The position numbers were made by a program, and so were the translations under genes. Under the pieces are notes generated by a model, which saw only the letters and a program-made list of their open reading frames with translations, did not search any database and was not told where the DNA came from. DNA of 9,251 nt from positions 1 through 9,251 of the forward strand of contig CAZJLO010000066.1 of assembly GCA_964547105.1 (NCBI GenBank). Reading direction: 5' to 3'. This document shows positions 1 to 5,425 of this stretch, piece by piece. Source of the stretch: RXOA01 sp964547105 (lineage in GTDB: Bacteria; Bipolaricaulota; Bipolaricaulia; UBA7950; UBA9294). Position 1 is the first letter of the stretch. Every line of letters starts with the position of its first letter.

Positions 1-97
1 CGAGCAGTCTGTACACGACGAACTCGCTCTTCGTGGTGCCGGAGACGAACAGGAAGAGTCCGACCGCGACAATCAGACATCCTAAGAGGATGTTCAT
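1..97 (-). CDS. Small membrane protein, N-terminal part (runs off left edge)
   Basis: Read on the minus strand from an ATG at 97, the frame is open to the window edge for 32 codons. It gives a hydrophobic N-terminus (MNILLGCLIVAVGLFLFVSG) followed by a polar TTKSEFVVYRLL stretch. A strong Shine-Dalgarno sequence, GGGAGG on the minus strand, lies about 6 to 8 bases upstream (about 104-109), which supports this start. One transmembrane helix, roughly residues 3-20, is visible, and the short polar stretch after it suggests a small inner-membrane protein. The rest is outside the window, so no family can be assigned. It is divergent from the kinase gene on the other side of the 98-433 spacer. The start is well supported; the function is unknown. 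Confidence 0.6.
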   Translation of the reverse strand, partial: MNILLGCLIVAVGLFLFVSGTTKSEFVVYRLL

Positions 98-150
98 GGC
101 TGTCCTCCCATGAGTCAGCATGTCATAAGGGAGTTCGGCGCGTAGTCCAC

Positions 151-206
151 AGCCTGGGGACTGAATGGTTGACGCGTTTGTCCGCTGTCTCGCAACGATG
201 AATGCC
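151..206 (+). repeat. Dispersed intergenic repeat, copy A
   Basis: The copy begins AGCCTGGGGACTGAATGG and continues TTGACGCGTTTGTCCGCTG, ending in GATGAATG. It matches the copies at 3727, 6060 and 7637 through the central CTGAATGGTTGACGCG block. The left TTTGGAG portion is not preserved here (CCACAGCC instead). It lies between the left-edge minus-strand gene and the kinase, in the same orientation as all other copies. Confidence 0.7.
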
Positions 207-221
207 TCAATCCGGCGGGCC

Positions 222-236
222 CGACCCGTCGGGTCG
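222..236. other. Perfect 6-bp hairpin just after repeat copy A
   Basis: CGACCC (222-227) pairs perfectly with GGGTCG (231-236) across a GTC loop. No T-rich tract follows, so an intrinsic terminator is unlikely. It does not recur at the other repeat copies and may be chance or a local structure. Confidence 0.25.
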
Positions 237-307
237 CGCACTCAGTTCAGGATCGCGATACCTGCAAACGCTTCGTCTCATCGAATCAGGAATGCGCTCG
301 GCGCCAG

Positions 308-336
308 TTGCCGCTTGTATCGTGTTTGTCTATGCT
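308..336 (+). promoter_or_regulatory. Candidate sigma-70-type promoter for the kinase gene
   Basis: TTGCCG at 308-313 (4 of 6 against TTGACA) and TATGCT at 331-336 (4 of 6 against TATAAT) are separated by exactly 17 bases. They lie about 100 bases upstream of the kinase start. The match is by eye only and the host's sigma factor preferences are unknown. Confidence 0.25.
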
Positions 337-433
337 TTCGTTGTTGATCCACAGATGGTTCCAAACCCAGCGCCAGTCTGCGTGGATCGAGTTTTGGTTT
401 CTACACATGCACGCACAATGAGGGATCTCCATC

Positions 434-1327
434 ATGACAAATTCAGGCTGCCTTCCGGTCCGCGAGGATACGCTGAGAACGCTTCTTGAGAGCATTCTTG
501 GGCTGACCATCCGCTCGATCCGCTCGATCTCGATTGGCGCCAGCTCGCGGGAAACCCCTTGGCAGGTCGATCTCCAGACAGATTGGGGAGATCGTCGCCT
601 GCTTGTGCGGTTCGGCAAGAGCTGCAGCGCGAACGAAGTGGCTGCACTGGAGGCGATGGAGAACCACCCGTTACCCACGCCGAAGGTCCTCCACTGGGAT
701 TCTGCCGGTAGTGCACTGGGAACACCGCTGTTTGTCAGCACATTCATCGACGGTGATCCGCTCCTCGATGCGATGAAGGCAAGCGAACCGTGGGCCGATG
801 CTCTCTACATCGACACCGTCTGCGCGGTGCAGTCGATCACCGCAAACGACCTCCCGCCAGGCAGCACAGAGAAGATGGATGGAAGCGAATCCGCACTCGA
901 GGTCCTCGAGGAGGGCTACGCGATGTTCGAGAAGCCAAACCCGCTCGCTGAGGCCGCCTATCAACGGCTCAAGAAGACATGGCCCGGCCCGCCGGGAGAT
1001 CGGTTCAGCAATGGGGATCTTTGGCCGGAGAACCTCCTCGTTCGCGGCGATCATCTCGTAGGCATCATCGACTGGCAGCACGCCGGTTTCACCGATCCGA
1101 TCTTCGAATTCCTGCTTCCGTTCTTCCTTGTTCCCGGGCTTCGTGGCCGCGGCACCGAAGAAGCGTACTGCGCCCGGATGGGGTTCGATCCGAAGATCCT
1201 CACCTGGTATCACGGACTGGAGTTCTTCGACTCGCTGCGCTGGGTGCTGAAACTCGGCAAGCCCTACGAAATCCACACCGCCCAAAGCCTGCAACGGGAT
1301 CTGGAACAGTGGCTGGAGGAGAGCTAG
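434..1327 (+). CDS. Aminoglycoside phosphotransferase (APH/choline-kinase-like) family protein
   Basis: This 297-residue protein has the architecture of the APH family of protein-kinase-like small-molecule kinases, which transfer the gamma phosphate of ATP to a hydroxyl group. The N-lobe strand LLVRFGKS (about 56-63) is followed by a helix with E68, the usual salt-bridge glutamate. The linker LFVSTFIDGDP (99-109) resembles the family's conserved block. The catalytic loop is NGDLWPENLL (193-202), with D195 as base and N200 as metal ligand, and IIDWQHAGFTDP (211-222) supplies the metal-binding D213. The usual HxDxxxxN histidine is replaced by N193. Length is normal. The ATG at 434 has AGGGA 8 bases upstream (421-425). 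The substrate cannot be told: many family members are not resistance enzymes. It stands alone, flanked by repeat-bearing spacers. Confidence 0.85.
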   Translation: MTNSGCLPVREDTLRTLLESILGLTIRSIRSISIGASSRETPWQVDLQTDWGDRRLLVRFGKSCSANEVAALEAMENHPLPTPKVLHWDSAGSALGTPLFVSTFIDGDPLLDAMKASEPWADALYIDTVCAVQSITANDLPPGSTEKMDGSESALEVLEEGYAMFEKPNPLAEAAYQRLKKTWPGPPGDRFSNGDLWPENLLVRGDHLVGIIDWQHAGFTDPIFEFLLPFFLVPGLRGRGTEEAYCARMGFDPKILTWYHGLEFFDSLRWVLKLGKPYEIHTAQSLQRDLEQWLEES

Positions 1328-1513
1328 GTGCCAAGACAACATCGGAGAGGACCGCCGATGTGAACCATGACCTCCCGATTGCATTCCAGTCGAACGCAGA
1401 GCTTTCCATCATGAGCCGTGATTGGCGCGAGTCGCATGACACATCTCCGTGGTTCTCCGACGCTCTAGCAGGATAGCTTGCTCGTGGTGTCGCGCGGCCC
1501 AAGGCGCGCTGCC

Positions 1514-1541
1514 GTGAATCGGTTCACGCGTTCGTTCGATC
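1514..1541 (+). repeat. Partial dispersed repeat, right-half fragment
   Basis: GTGAATCGGTTCACGCG followed by TTCGTTCGATC matches the repeat's central block CTGAATGGTTGACGCGTTCG, with one inserted base and about three substitutions. The left half (TTTGGAGCCTG) is absent. The changes create a perfect hairpin, CGTGAA (1513-1518) with TTCACG (1523-1528) around TCGG, that other copies lack. Confidence 0.45.
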
Positions 1542-1712
1542 GACGCAGGTCTGCGCCTAGGCACGAAGCCCGCTTCCGGAATTGGCCACTTCGAGGTGAC
1601 GTTCACCCGCGAATTCGGTCCAGACATGATGTCGAAATCGACATGGACTGACGTATTGGAGAGGCGCAAGAATGGGCGCACCGAGGTTCACCGAGACCGC
1701 AATACAAACGGC

Positions 1713-1738
1713 GGTTTGCGAGCCTGGGGGACTGGATG
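1713..1738 (+). repeat. Dispersed intergenic repeat, copy E (left half only)
   Basis: GGTTTGCGAGCCTGGGGG followed by ACTGGATG matches the left half of the repeat, with one extra base in TTTGCGAG compared with TTTGGAG. After GGATG the match stops (TAGAACTCGAG instead of GTTGACGCG). Upstream, GAGACCGCAATACAAACGGC loosely resembles the left flanks of copies B and D. Confidence 0.55.
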
Positions 1739-2096
1739 TAGAACTCGAGTGGCGGCTGCAGCTTGGAGAGCTCCGTCAGGCAAGGGCCGAAGCGTCCAAT
1801 CCAACAGCTCACCCCTGCGAGTTATCACAGCCGGCTCTTGCCTCTAGAGGGCTCTGTAAACGACGATGCGTTGATCAACGTCTTTCGGGAAGACGTCTGA
1901 ATGATGCGGCGGAGGAATGGCTTGGATATGGGAGTCCCCGCGCATATCGCGCAGTGAAGTCCCGCCGCACACAATTCCATCACCACTCTTTCAGAAGTTG
2001 TTCCCAATTCGCTCACCCCCCCGCCACTGGTCTGACCATCTCTACACATCCGAGAGCGGCATGATGCTCCCATCTTAGCGGTACAAGGAGATTCAC

Positions 2097-2453
2097 ATGC
2101 ACAAGATCAGAAATTCAATCGTAGGACTGACACTTGCATCACTTCTGGCAGTTGGCGCTGTTGCAGTCGCAGGCAACGGATTCGGAGCAAACACGACGTT
2201 CGAGCCACAGCGAGCAGCAACAGGCGATTGCAGTCTGCACGAACGCGACGCTGACGGCGATGGAATCCTCAATTCGGAAGATGCAGATTGGGTCCGCCCA
2301 ATGGACGGCAGCGGGTATGGAGTGAGCCAAGGCCACGGCCGGAAGCTCCCAGGCAATCGTCCGATGGATGGCAGTGGCTTCGGTGCCCACCAGGGCGGCG
2401 CAGCTGGACGGGGAACCGGCAGCACCGGACTGCGTGACGGAAGCTGCCTCTAG
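2097..2453 (+). CDS. Small secreted protein with a calcium-type acidic loop and PMDGSG repeats
   Basis: This 118-residue protein starts at ATG 2097 with an excellent Shine-Dalgarno AAGGAG (2085-2090) 6 bases upstream. Residues 1-26 form a clear signal peptide (basic start, hydrophobic core, AVAVAG), so it is probably exported. Residues 51-62 (DADGDGILNSED) match the DxDxDG loop of EF-hand or thrombospondin-type-3 calcium sites. Two near-identical units follow, RPMDGSGYGVSQG (67-79) and RPMDGSGFGAHQG (88-100), 21 residues apart, then a degenerate GLRDGSC. Only C45 and C117 are present and could form a disulfide. Gly/Asp-rich tails like this occur, from memory, near or within DUF2202 proteins, and the next gene is one. 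I recognise no named family; calcium binding is inferred from the motif alone. Confidence 0.75.
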   Translation: MHKIRNSIVGLTLASLLAVGAVAVAGNGFGANTTFEPQRAATGDCSLHERDADGDGILNSEDADWVRPMDGSGYGVSQGHGRKLPGNRPMDGSGFGAHQGGAAGRGTGSTGLRDGSCL

Positions 2454-2470
2454 ACAACCAAGTAAGCAGT

Positions 2471-2500
2471 ACGAGGGCGGGCGGATTCGTCCGCTCTCGT
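2471..2500 (+). terminator. Intergenic hairpin, possible attenuator or processing site
   Basis: GCGGA (2481-2485) pairs with TCCGC (2490-2494) around a stable TTCG loop. ACGAG (2471-2475) pairs with CTCGT (2496-2500), leaving an asymmetric internal loop. No T-run follows, so full termination is doubtful. It could act as a partial terminator or mRNA-stabilising structure between the two secreted-protein genes. Confidence 0.35.
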
Positions 2501-2557
2501 AGCCTATTGCATACTCTTCTGGATGCGTAGCACTGCGCATGACAAAGGAGGCATCAG

Positions 2558-3178
2558 ATGAAGACGAAGCTTGCAGCAATGATCGCTGTAGTGGTCATAG
2601 GTACTGTTGGGCTTACGGCGATGGCAAGTGCTCAGGCCGCAACGGGGGTCCTGGCTGAGAAGGCCGAGGCAGCTGTACTTGAAGCACTGATCGGACCAGA
2701 AGGGGAATACGCGGCATACGCATCCTATGCGGCAGTCCTTGAGGAGTATGGGGACGTGGAACCGTACGCAACGATCGCCGAAGCAGAACTCCGTCACATC
2801 GAGGCATTGCAGCGGTTGCTCGACAAGTACGGCGTTGCGTATCCGACCGTGAATCCGTATCTTGGAACGATCGAAGCCCCTGCGGATCTTGCGACAGCGG
2901 CGCGAGCCTGGGCGGACGGGGAGATCGCCAACATCGCCCTCTACGACGAGCTGTTTCCGGCAGTCGTAGGCAACTCAGACATTACACGCGTGTTCCTCAA
3001 TCTTCAGTTCGCATCGCAAGAGGCGCATCTTCCCGCCTTCGAGCTGGCAGCCGAGAATGGTGGAACTCTCACACCAGGGCAGATGACGGACCAAATCGCA
3101 GCGTACCAGCAGCGAAATGGCATTGAAGGGTATGCCTATGGCGAGAAGGGTATGATTCGCTGGCGGGGCGGGGAATAG
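2558..3178 (+). CDS. Exported DUF2202 ferritin-like domain protein
   Basis: This 206-residue protein has a signal peptide (residues 1-25 or 27, ending ASAQA) and a four-helix ferritin-like domain of the DUF2202 type. Candidate dimetal ligands sit where the fold needs them: E50 in helix 1 (EGEYAAYASY), E77 and H80 in helix 2 (ELRHIEALQRLLDKYGV), E122 in helix 3 (DGEIANIALYDEL), and E155 and H157 in helix 4 (SQEAHLPAF). The last two blocks match DUF2202 patterns I know (LDKYGI, SENHLRAF). The ATG at 2558 has AAAGGAGG (2544-2551) 6 bases upstream, so it should be well translated. It lies 104 bases after the secreted loop protein and 94 before the DUF4405 gene, probably in one unit. The family has no firmly assigned activity; metal binding is inferred. 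Confidence 0.88.
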   Translation: MKTKLAAMIAVVVIGTVGLTAMASAQAATGVLAEKAEAAVLEALIGPEGEYAAYASYAAVLEEYGDVEPYATIAEAELRHIEALQRLLDKYGVAYPTVNPYLGTIEAPADLATAARAWADGEIANIALYDELFPAVVGNSDITRVFLNLQFASQEAHLPAFELAAENGGTLTPGQMTDQIAAYQQRNGIEGYAYGEKGMIRWRGGE

Positions 3179-3238
3179 GATCGAAAGACCATTCGAGGCG
3201 TATTAGGCTGGCCTCCTGCTGAGGACCACGCCAACAGA

Positions 3239-3252
3239 GAGCGGCCTCGCTC
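3239..3252. other. Short perfect hairpin upstream of the DUF4405 ribosome binding site
   Basis: GAGCG (3239-3243) pairs with CGCTC (3248-3252) around GCCT, ending 7 bases before the likely Shine-Dalgarno region (about 3260-3264). It might affect translation of the DUF4405 gene, but a 5-bp stem is common by chance. Confidence 0.15.
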
Positions 3253-3272
3253 CTGTCAAGAAGGGCTGGAAT

Positions 3273-3638
3273 ATGAAGAGAGCAAAGGTGAATGCCATCG
3301 TCGATATGGTGGCGCTTGGTATGCTAGTGCTGTCGATCTTCACAGCGATCATTCCGTGGAAGGTTCTGCCCAGTGGTGGTGGAGGACCCAGAGCAGGGCA
3401 AGAAGCCGCACATGCTTTGTTTCTGGGATTGGAGCGCGGTGTATGGCGAGATCTACACACCTACACGAGCCTTGCGTTTGCAGGTCTGATGATCATCCAC
3501 CTGTTACTTCACTGGCAGTGGATCTGCTGCATTCCCAGGTTCTTCTCGCGGAAGCGGGCAAGGACCTGTGAGCCTGGGGCCGGCGAAGTGCAGGGTGAAC
3601 GCGGCTCGGGGCCGGGCAGTGTTGGCGCATCAAGTTAG
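3273..3638 (+). CDS. DUF4405-like two-helix membrane protein with haem-type histidines
   Basis: This 121-residue protein has two hydrophobic helices, about residues 7-27 and 64-84, joined by a Gly-rich loop. The second carries the block WRDLHTYTSLAFAG, then IIHLLLHWQWI, giving H62, H76 and H80. That spacing is typical of DUF4405, a cytochrome-b-like family in which such histidines are thought to bind haem. It is short, with only two helices, so it may dimerise or partner another subunit. The tail after residue 92 is Arg/Gly/Ser-rich and unlike a folded domain; its DNA includes a stretch resembling the window's repeat, so the end may be a readthrough extension. The ATG at 3273 has only a modest AAGGG (about 3260-3264) upstream. 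It probably follows the DUF2202 gene in one unit. Haem binding is inferred. Confidence 0.7.
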   Translation: MKRAKVNAIVDMVALGMLVLSIFTAIIPWKVLPSGGGGPRAGQEAAHALFLGLERGVWRDLHTYTSLAFAGLMIIHLLLHWQWICCIPRFFSRKRARTCEPGAGEVQGERGSGPGSVGASS

Positions 3639-3726
3639 TGATCTAGCGAGCCTTCGTTGCCCTTCACGCTGAATCTGAGCCGAGGATAGACTGAGCGGCG
3701 GCCTGGCCAAGGGCGTGGCTCTGGTA

Positions 3727-3806
3727 GCAAGACCAGAACAGCAGTTTGGAGCCTGAGGGACTGAATGGTTAGCTCGTTCGTGCGTTGCGACATGGCGATG
3801 GATGTC
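3727..3806 (+). repeat. Dispersed intergenic repeat, copy B (full length)
   Basis: This is one of the two longest copies, 80 bases from GCAAGACCAGAACAGCAG to GATGGATGTC. The core is TTTGGAGCCTGAGGGACTG, then AATGGTTAGCTCGTTCGT, then GCGTTGCGACATGGCGATGG. It aligns with copy D over its whole length with one single-base gap and scattered substitutions. It lies between the DUF4405 gene and the protease operon. Confidence 0.75.
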
Positions 3807-3908
3807 TTGTGACGGACGTCCTCAGTGAAAGAACGTGTAGTCTGGATCTGCGTTTCTGCCATTCTGGATCCTCTAAGGCAACTGCTCGCCGGAGACGTCC
3901 CCGTTCGA

Positions 3909-3935
3909 TTGCATCGCCGTAGGTATCTCTGTAAT
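3909..3935 (+). promoter_or_regulatory. Weak promoter candidate for the protease-flavoprotein-DUF998 operon
   Basis: TGTAAT at 3930-3935 matches the -10 consensus at 5 of 6 bases. TTGCAT at 3909-3914 could be the -35, but the spacing is only 15 bases. It lies 43 bases upstream of the GTG start at 3978. The placement is reasonable and the spacing poor. Confidence 0.22.
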
Positions 3936-3977
3936 GTGAGTGAGGTAGGCACACAAGGGTACTGGCATCGGGGGTGA

Positions 3978-4811
3978 GTGGATTTGAGGGAGTTCGTAAG
4001 GCGAAGGCCTGCGCTTAGTTTCTCACTTGCCATTCTTGTGTGGACGTGGATCTTCATGGCACTAGTCATTGCGCTCGTGCCGCTCGACCCTGTGGAGGGA
4101 CCACAGTTCGTGCACGTAGCCTTGGTCTTCCTTGTGGCGAGTCCGAGTGTCTTCGGCTTCCTCTTCGCGCGAGTTGTCGACGGGAAACAGGGCGTCCGCT
4201 CGCTCTTCGCACGAACAGGGCTATGGCGGGTGAATCCAGCTTGGTTCGCCGCCTCGCTACTGCTGATTCCAGCAATCATCGGAGTGGCAACGCTGATTCG
4301 CGGCCTCCTTGGAGCAGATCTGGCGCAGCTCGATCTGGTCGGGAGCCTGTTGTTTGCGATTCCGATCTCCCTTCTGGCTGCGGTGATGGAGGAATTCGGA
4401 TGGCGAGGGTTTCTCCTGCCCAAGGTGCTAGAGAAGCAAAGCGCACTGAAGGCTGCCCTGATCGTTGGCGGCGTGTGGGCACTCTGGCATGCTCCAATCA
4501 ACTACTTGGGGGTGTCGAAGTACGGTATTCAGGCCCTGCCGATCCTTCTGGTCCTGCTTGTCCTGCCGATCGTCGAGACGGTGATCATGGTGTGGATCTT
4601 CAAGCGCACGAAGGGAAGCATGCTGATGATGATCATGACGCACTTCGGCATCACATGCGGGCACATCCTGTTCACACTTCCGACGTCGACGGCGGGCGCA
4701 CAGTTGGAGGGCGATCTGATCACCGCCGGGACTCTCGCGGTGGGGGCGATCATCGTTGTCGTAGCGAGTCGGAGGATTCGGCCGGCAAATGCGAAGAAGG
4801 AGCTAGCGTGA
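3978..4811 (+). CDS. CPBP (CAAX/Abi-type) family intramembrane glutamic protease
   Basis: This 277-residue polytopic protein has about seven to eight hydrophobic segments and the CPBP-family motifs: EEFGWRG (138-144, E138 and E139 as catalytic glutamates), WALWH (167-171, histidine of motif 2) and TH at 221-222 (motif 3, where the usual following Asn is Thr226). The family includes type II CAAX prenyl proteases and bacterial proteases involved in peptide maturation, bacteriocin immunity or membrane stress. An in-frame TGA at 3975 means the start cannot lie upstream of GTG 3978. The GGGGGTGA just before it (3970-3977) is an almost perfect Shine-Dalgarno but very close, so TTG at 3984 may be the true start. 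The gene ends in GTGA, overlapping the next start. The substrate is unknown. Confidence 0.87.
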   Translation: MDLREFVRRRPALSFSLAILVWTWIFMALVIALVPLDPVEGPQFVHVALVFLVASPSVFGFLFARVVDGKQGVRSLFARTGLWRVNPAWFAASLLLIPAIIGVATLIRGLLGADLAQLDLVGSLLFAIPISLLAAVMEEFGWRGFLLPKVLEKQSALKAALIVGGVWALWHAPINYLGVSKYGIQALPILLVLLVLPIVETVIMVWIFKRTKGSMLMMIMTHFGITCGHILFTLPTSTAGAQLEGDLITAGTLAVGAIIVVVASRRIRPANAKKELA

Positions 4812-5425
4812 AGCGTTGGCCCATGAAGACGGTCGCAATCATGGGAAGCTATCGGACAGGCAGGACGATAGACACGCTGGTCGATCAGGCGATTGAGGGC
4901 GTGAGAAGCGCTTGCCCTCATGCCGAGATTGAGAAGATCATCCTGACTGACCGACACATCGAGTACTGCAGGAACTGCGGCGCGTGCCGGCGCGACGATC
5001 CTGAGAAGCCGATCACGCGATGCACGATCGACGATGACATGCGGGAGATTCTTCCGGTGATGTGCGAGGCAGACGCGTACATCTTCGGGGCACCGATCTT
5101 CGAGGGCACGGTGAATGCCCTGACGAAGACCTTCCTCGAGCGCATCTGCTGGACGATGGCACGAGCTGGGCGCTGGCCGGTCAAGGGTTGCCCCGAACCA
5201 AGAACCAAGGAGAAGAAGCGGGCGGTCCTGATCCTGAGCAGTGGCCTCATCGTGCCTGCGCTTCGCATGTTCTGTGACGACGCAACGAAGCTAGTCCGGA
5301 ACACGCTCCGGGACTCACTCAATGCGAAGCTCGTCGGTACGCTCTACGGAGGCGGGGTGGAGAAGGTTGGCATCGAGCGGTATCTCCACCGAGCGAGGAC
5401 GCTCGGTGCGAGGCTCGCACAATGA
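4808..5425 (+). CDS. Flavodoxin-fold FMN protein with a CxxCxxC cysteine cluster (NADPH-dependent FMN reductase/ISF-like)
   Basis: From GTG 4808 this is 205 residues. The start overlaps the protease stop (GTGA), and AAGGAG (4797-4802) lies 5 bases upstream; the ATG at 4823 is too far from that site, so GTG is preferred. The glycine-rich GSYRTGRTIDTL (13-24) is the FMN-phosphate loop of the multimeric flavodoxin group. C54, C57, C60 and C72 (CRNCGAC, then RCTIDDDM) resemble the cysteine cluster of iron-sulfur flavoproteins, though the last gap, 11 residues, is longer than their usual 4-7. GAPIFEGTVNALTKTFLERI (94-113) is the second flavin-binding block. It is probably a cytosolic redox protein. 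Whether the cysteines hold a cluster or form disulfides is open. Its stop overlaps the next ATG (ATGA). Confidence 0.88.
   Translation: MKRWPMKTVAIMGSYRTGRTIDTLVDQAIEGVRSACPHAEIEKIILTDRHIEYCRNCGACRRDDPEKPITRCTIDDDMREILPVMCEADAYIFGAPIFEGTVNALTKTFLERICWTMARAGRWPVKGCPEPRTKEKKRAVLILSSGLIVPALRMFCDDATKLVRNTLRDSLNAKLVGTLYGGGVEKVGIERYLHRARTLGARLAQ

Larger units (their letters stand above)
98..433. other. Divergent intergenic region with a repeat copy and a hairpin
   Basis: This 336-base spacer separates the minus-strand small membrane protein from the plus-strand kinase. It holds repeat copy A (151-206), a perfect short hairpin (222-236) and a weak promoter candidate (308-336). Short open frames exist on both strands, but they cross the repeat, lack good ribosome binding sites and look like no protein I know. 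I see no gene here. Confidence 0.5.
1328..2096. other. 769-base region without a convincing gene; partial repeats and possible transposase relic
   Basis: No frame here combines a ribosome binding site, sensible composition and a recognisable family. It contains a repeat fragment (1514-1541), a left-half repeat copy (1713-1738) and hairpins at 1492-1509 and 1513-1528. Two short peptides in different frames (1856-1900 and 1918-1956) faintly resemble the C-terminal end of IS3-type transposases. The 130-codon frame 1672-2064 runs through the repeat and is probably spurious. The stretch reads as decayed intergenic DNA. Confidence 0.45.
3639..3977. other. 339-base spacer holding repeat copy B and a weak promoter
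   Basis: The spacer separates the metal/redox set from the protease operon. It holds the full repeat copy B (3727-3806) and a possible promoter (3909-3935). A 288-codon minus-strand frame spans it and the protease gene, but it is antisense to a well-supported gene and carries no family motif. I see no gene here. Confidence 0.5.

Noticed and set aside
671..1384. 237-codon minus-strand open frame
   Set aside because: It is the shadow of the kinase gene, whose catalytic motifs are on the plus strand.
1492..1509. GCGCG/CGCGC hairpin as the kinase terminator
   Set aside because: It is about 165 bases after the stop, has an 8-base loop and no T-tract; simple GC alternation makes it likely by chance.
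1672..2064. 130-codon plus-strand open frame
   Set aside because: It crosses repeat copy E, its composition is not protein-like, and it has no recognisable domain.
3635..4501. 288-codon minus-strand open frame
   Set aside because: It is antisense to the well-supported protease gene, rich in Ser/Arg/Thr, and runs through repeat copy B at its C-terminus. No family motif is visible.
4040..4807. Upstream half of a 461-codon plus-strand open frame leading into the flavoprotein
   Set aside because: The frame is open by chance through the protease gene in another register; its translation is Arg/Gly-rich without motifs. The flavoprotein has its own coupled start and Shine-Dalgarno at 4797-4810.
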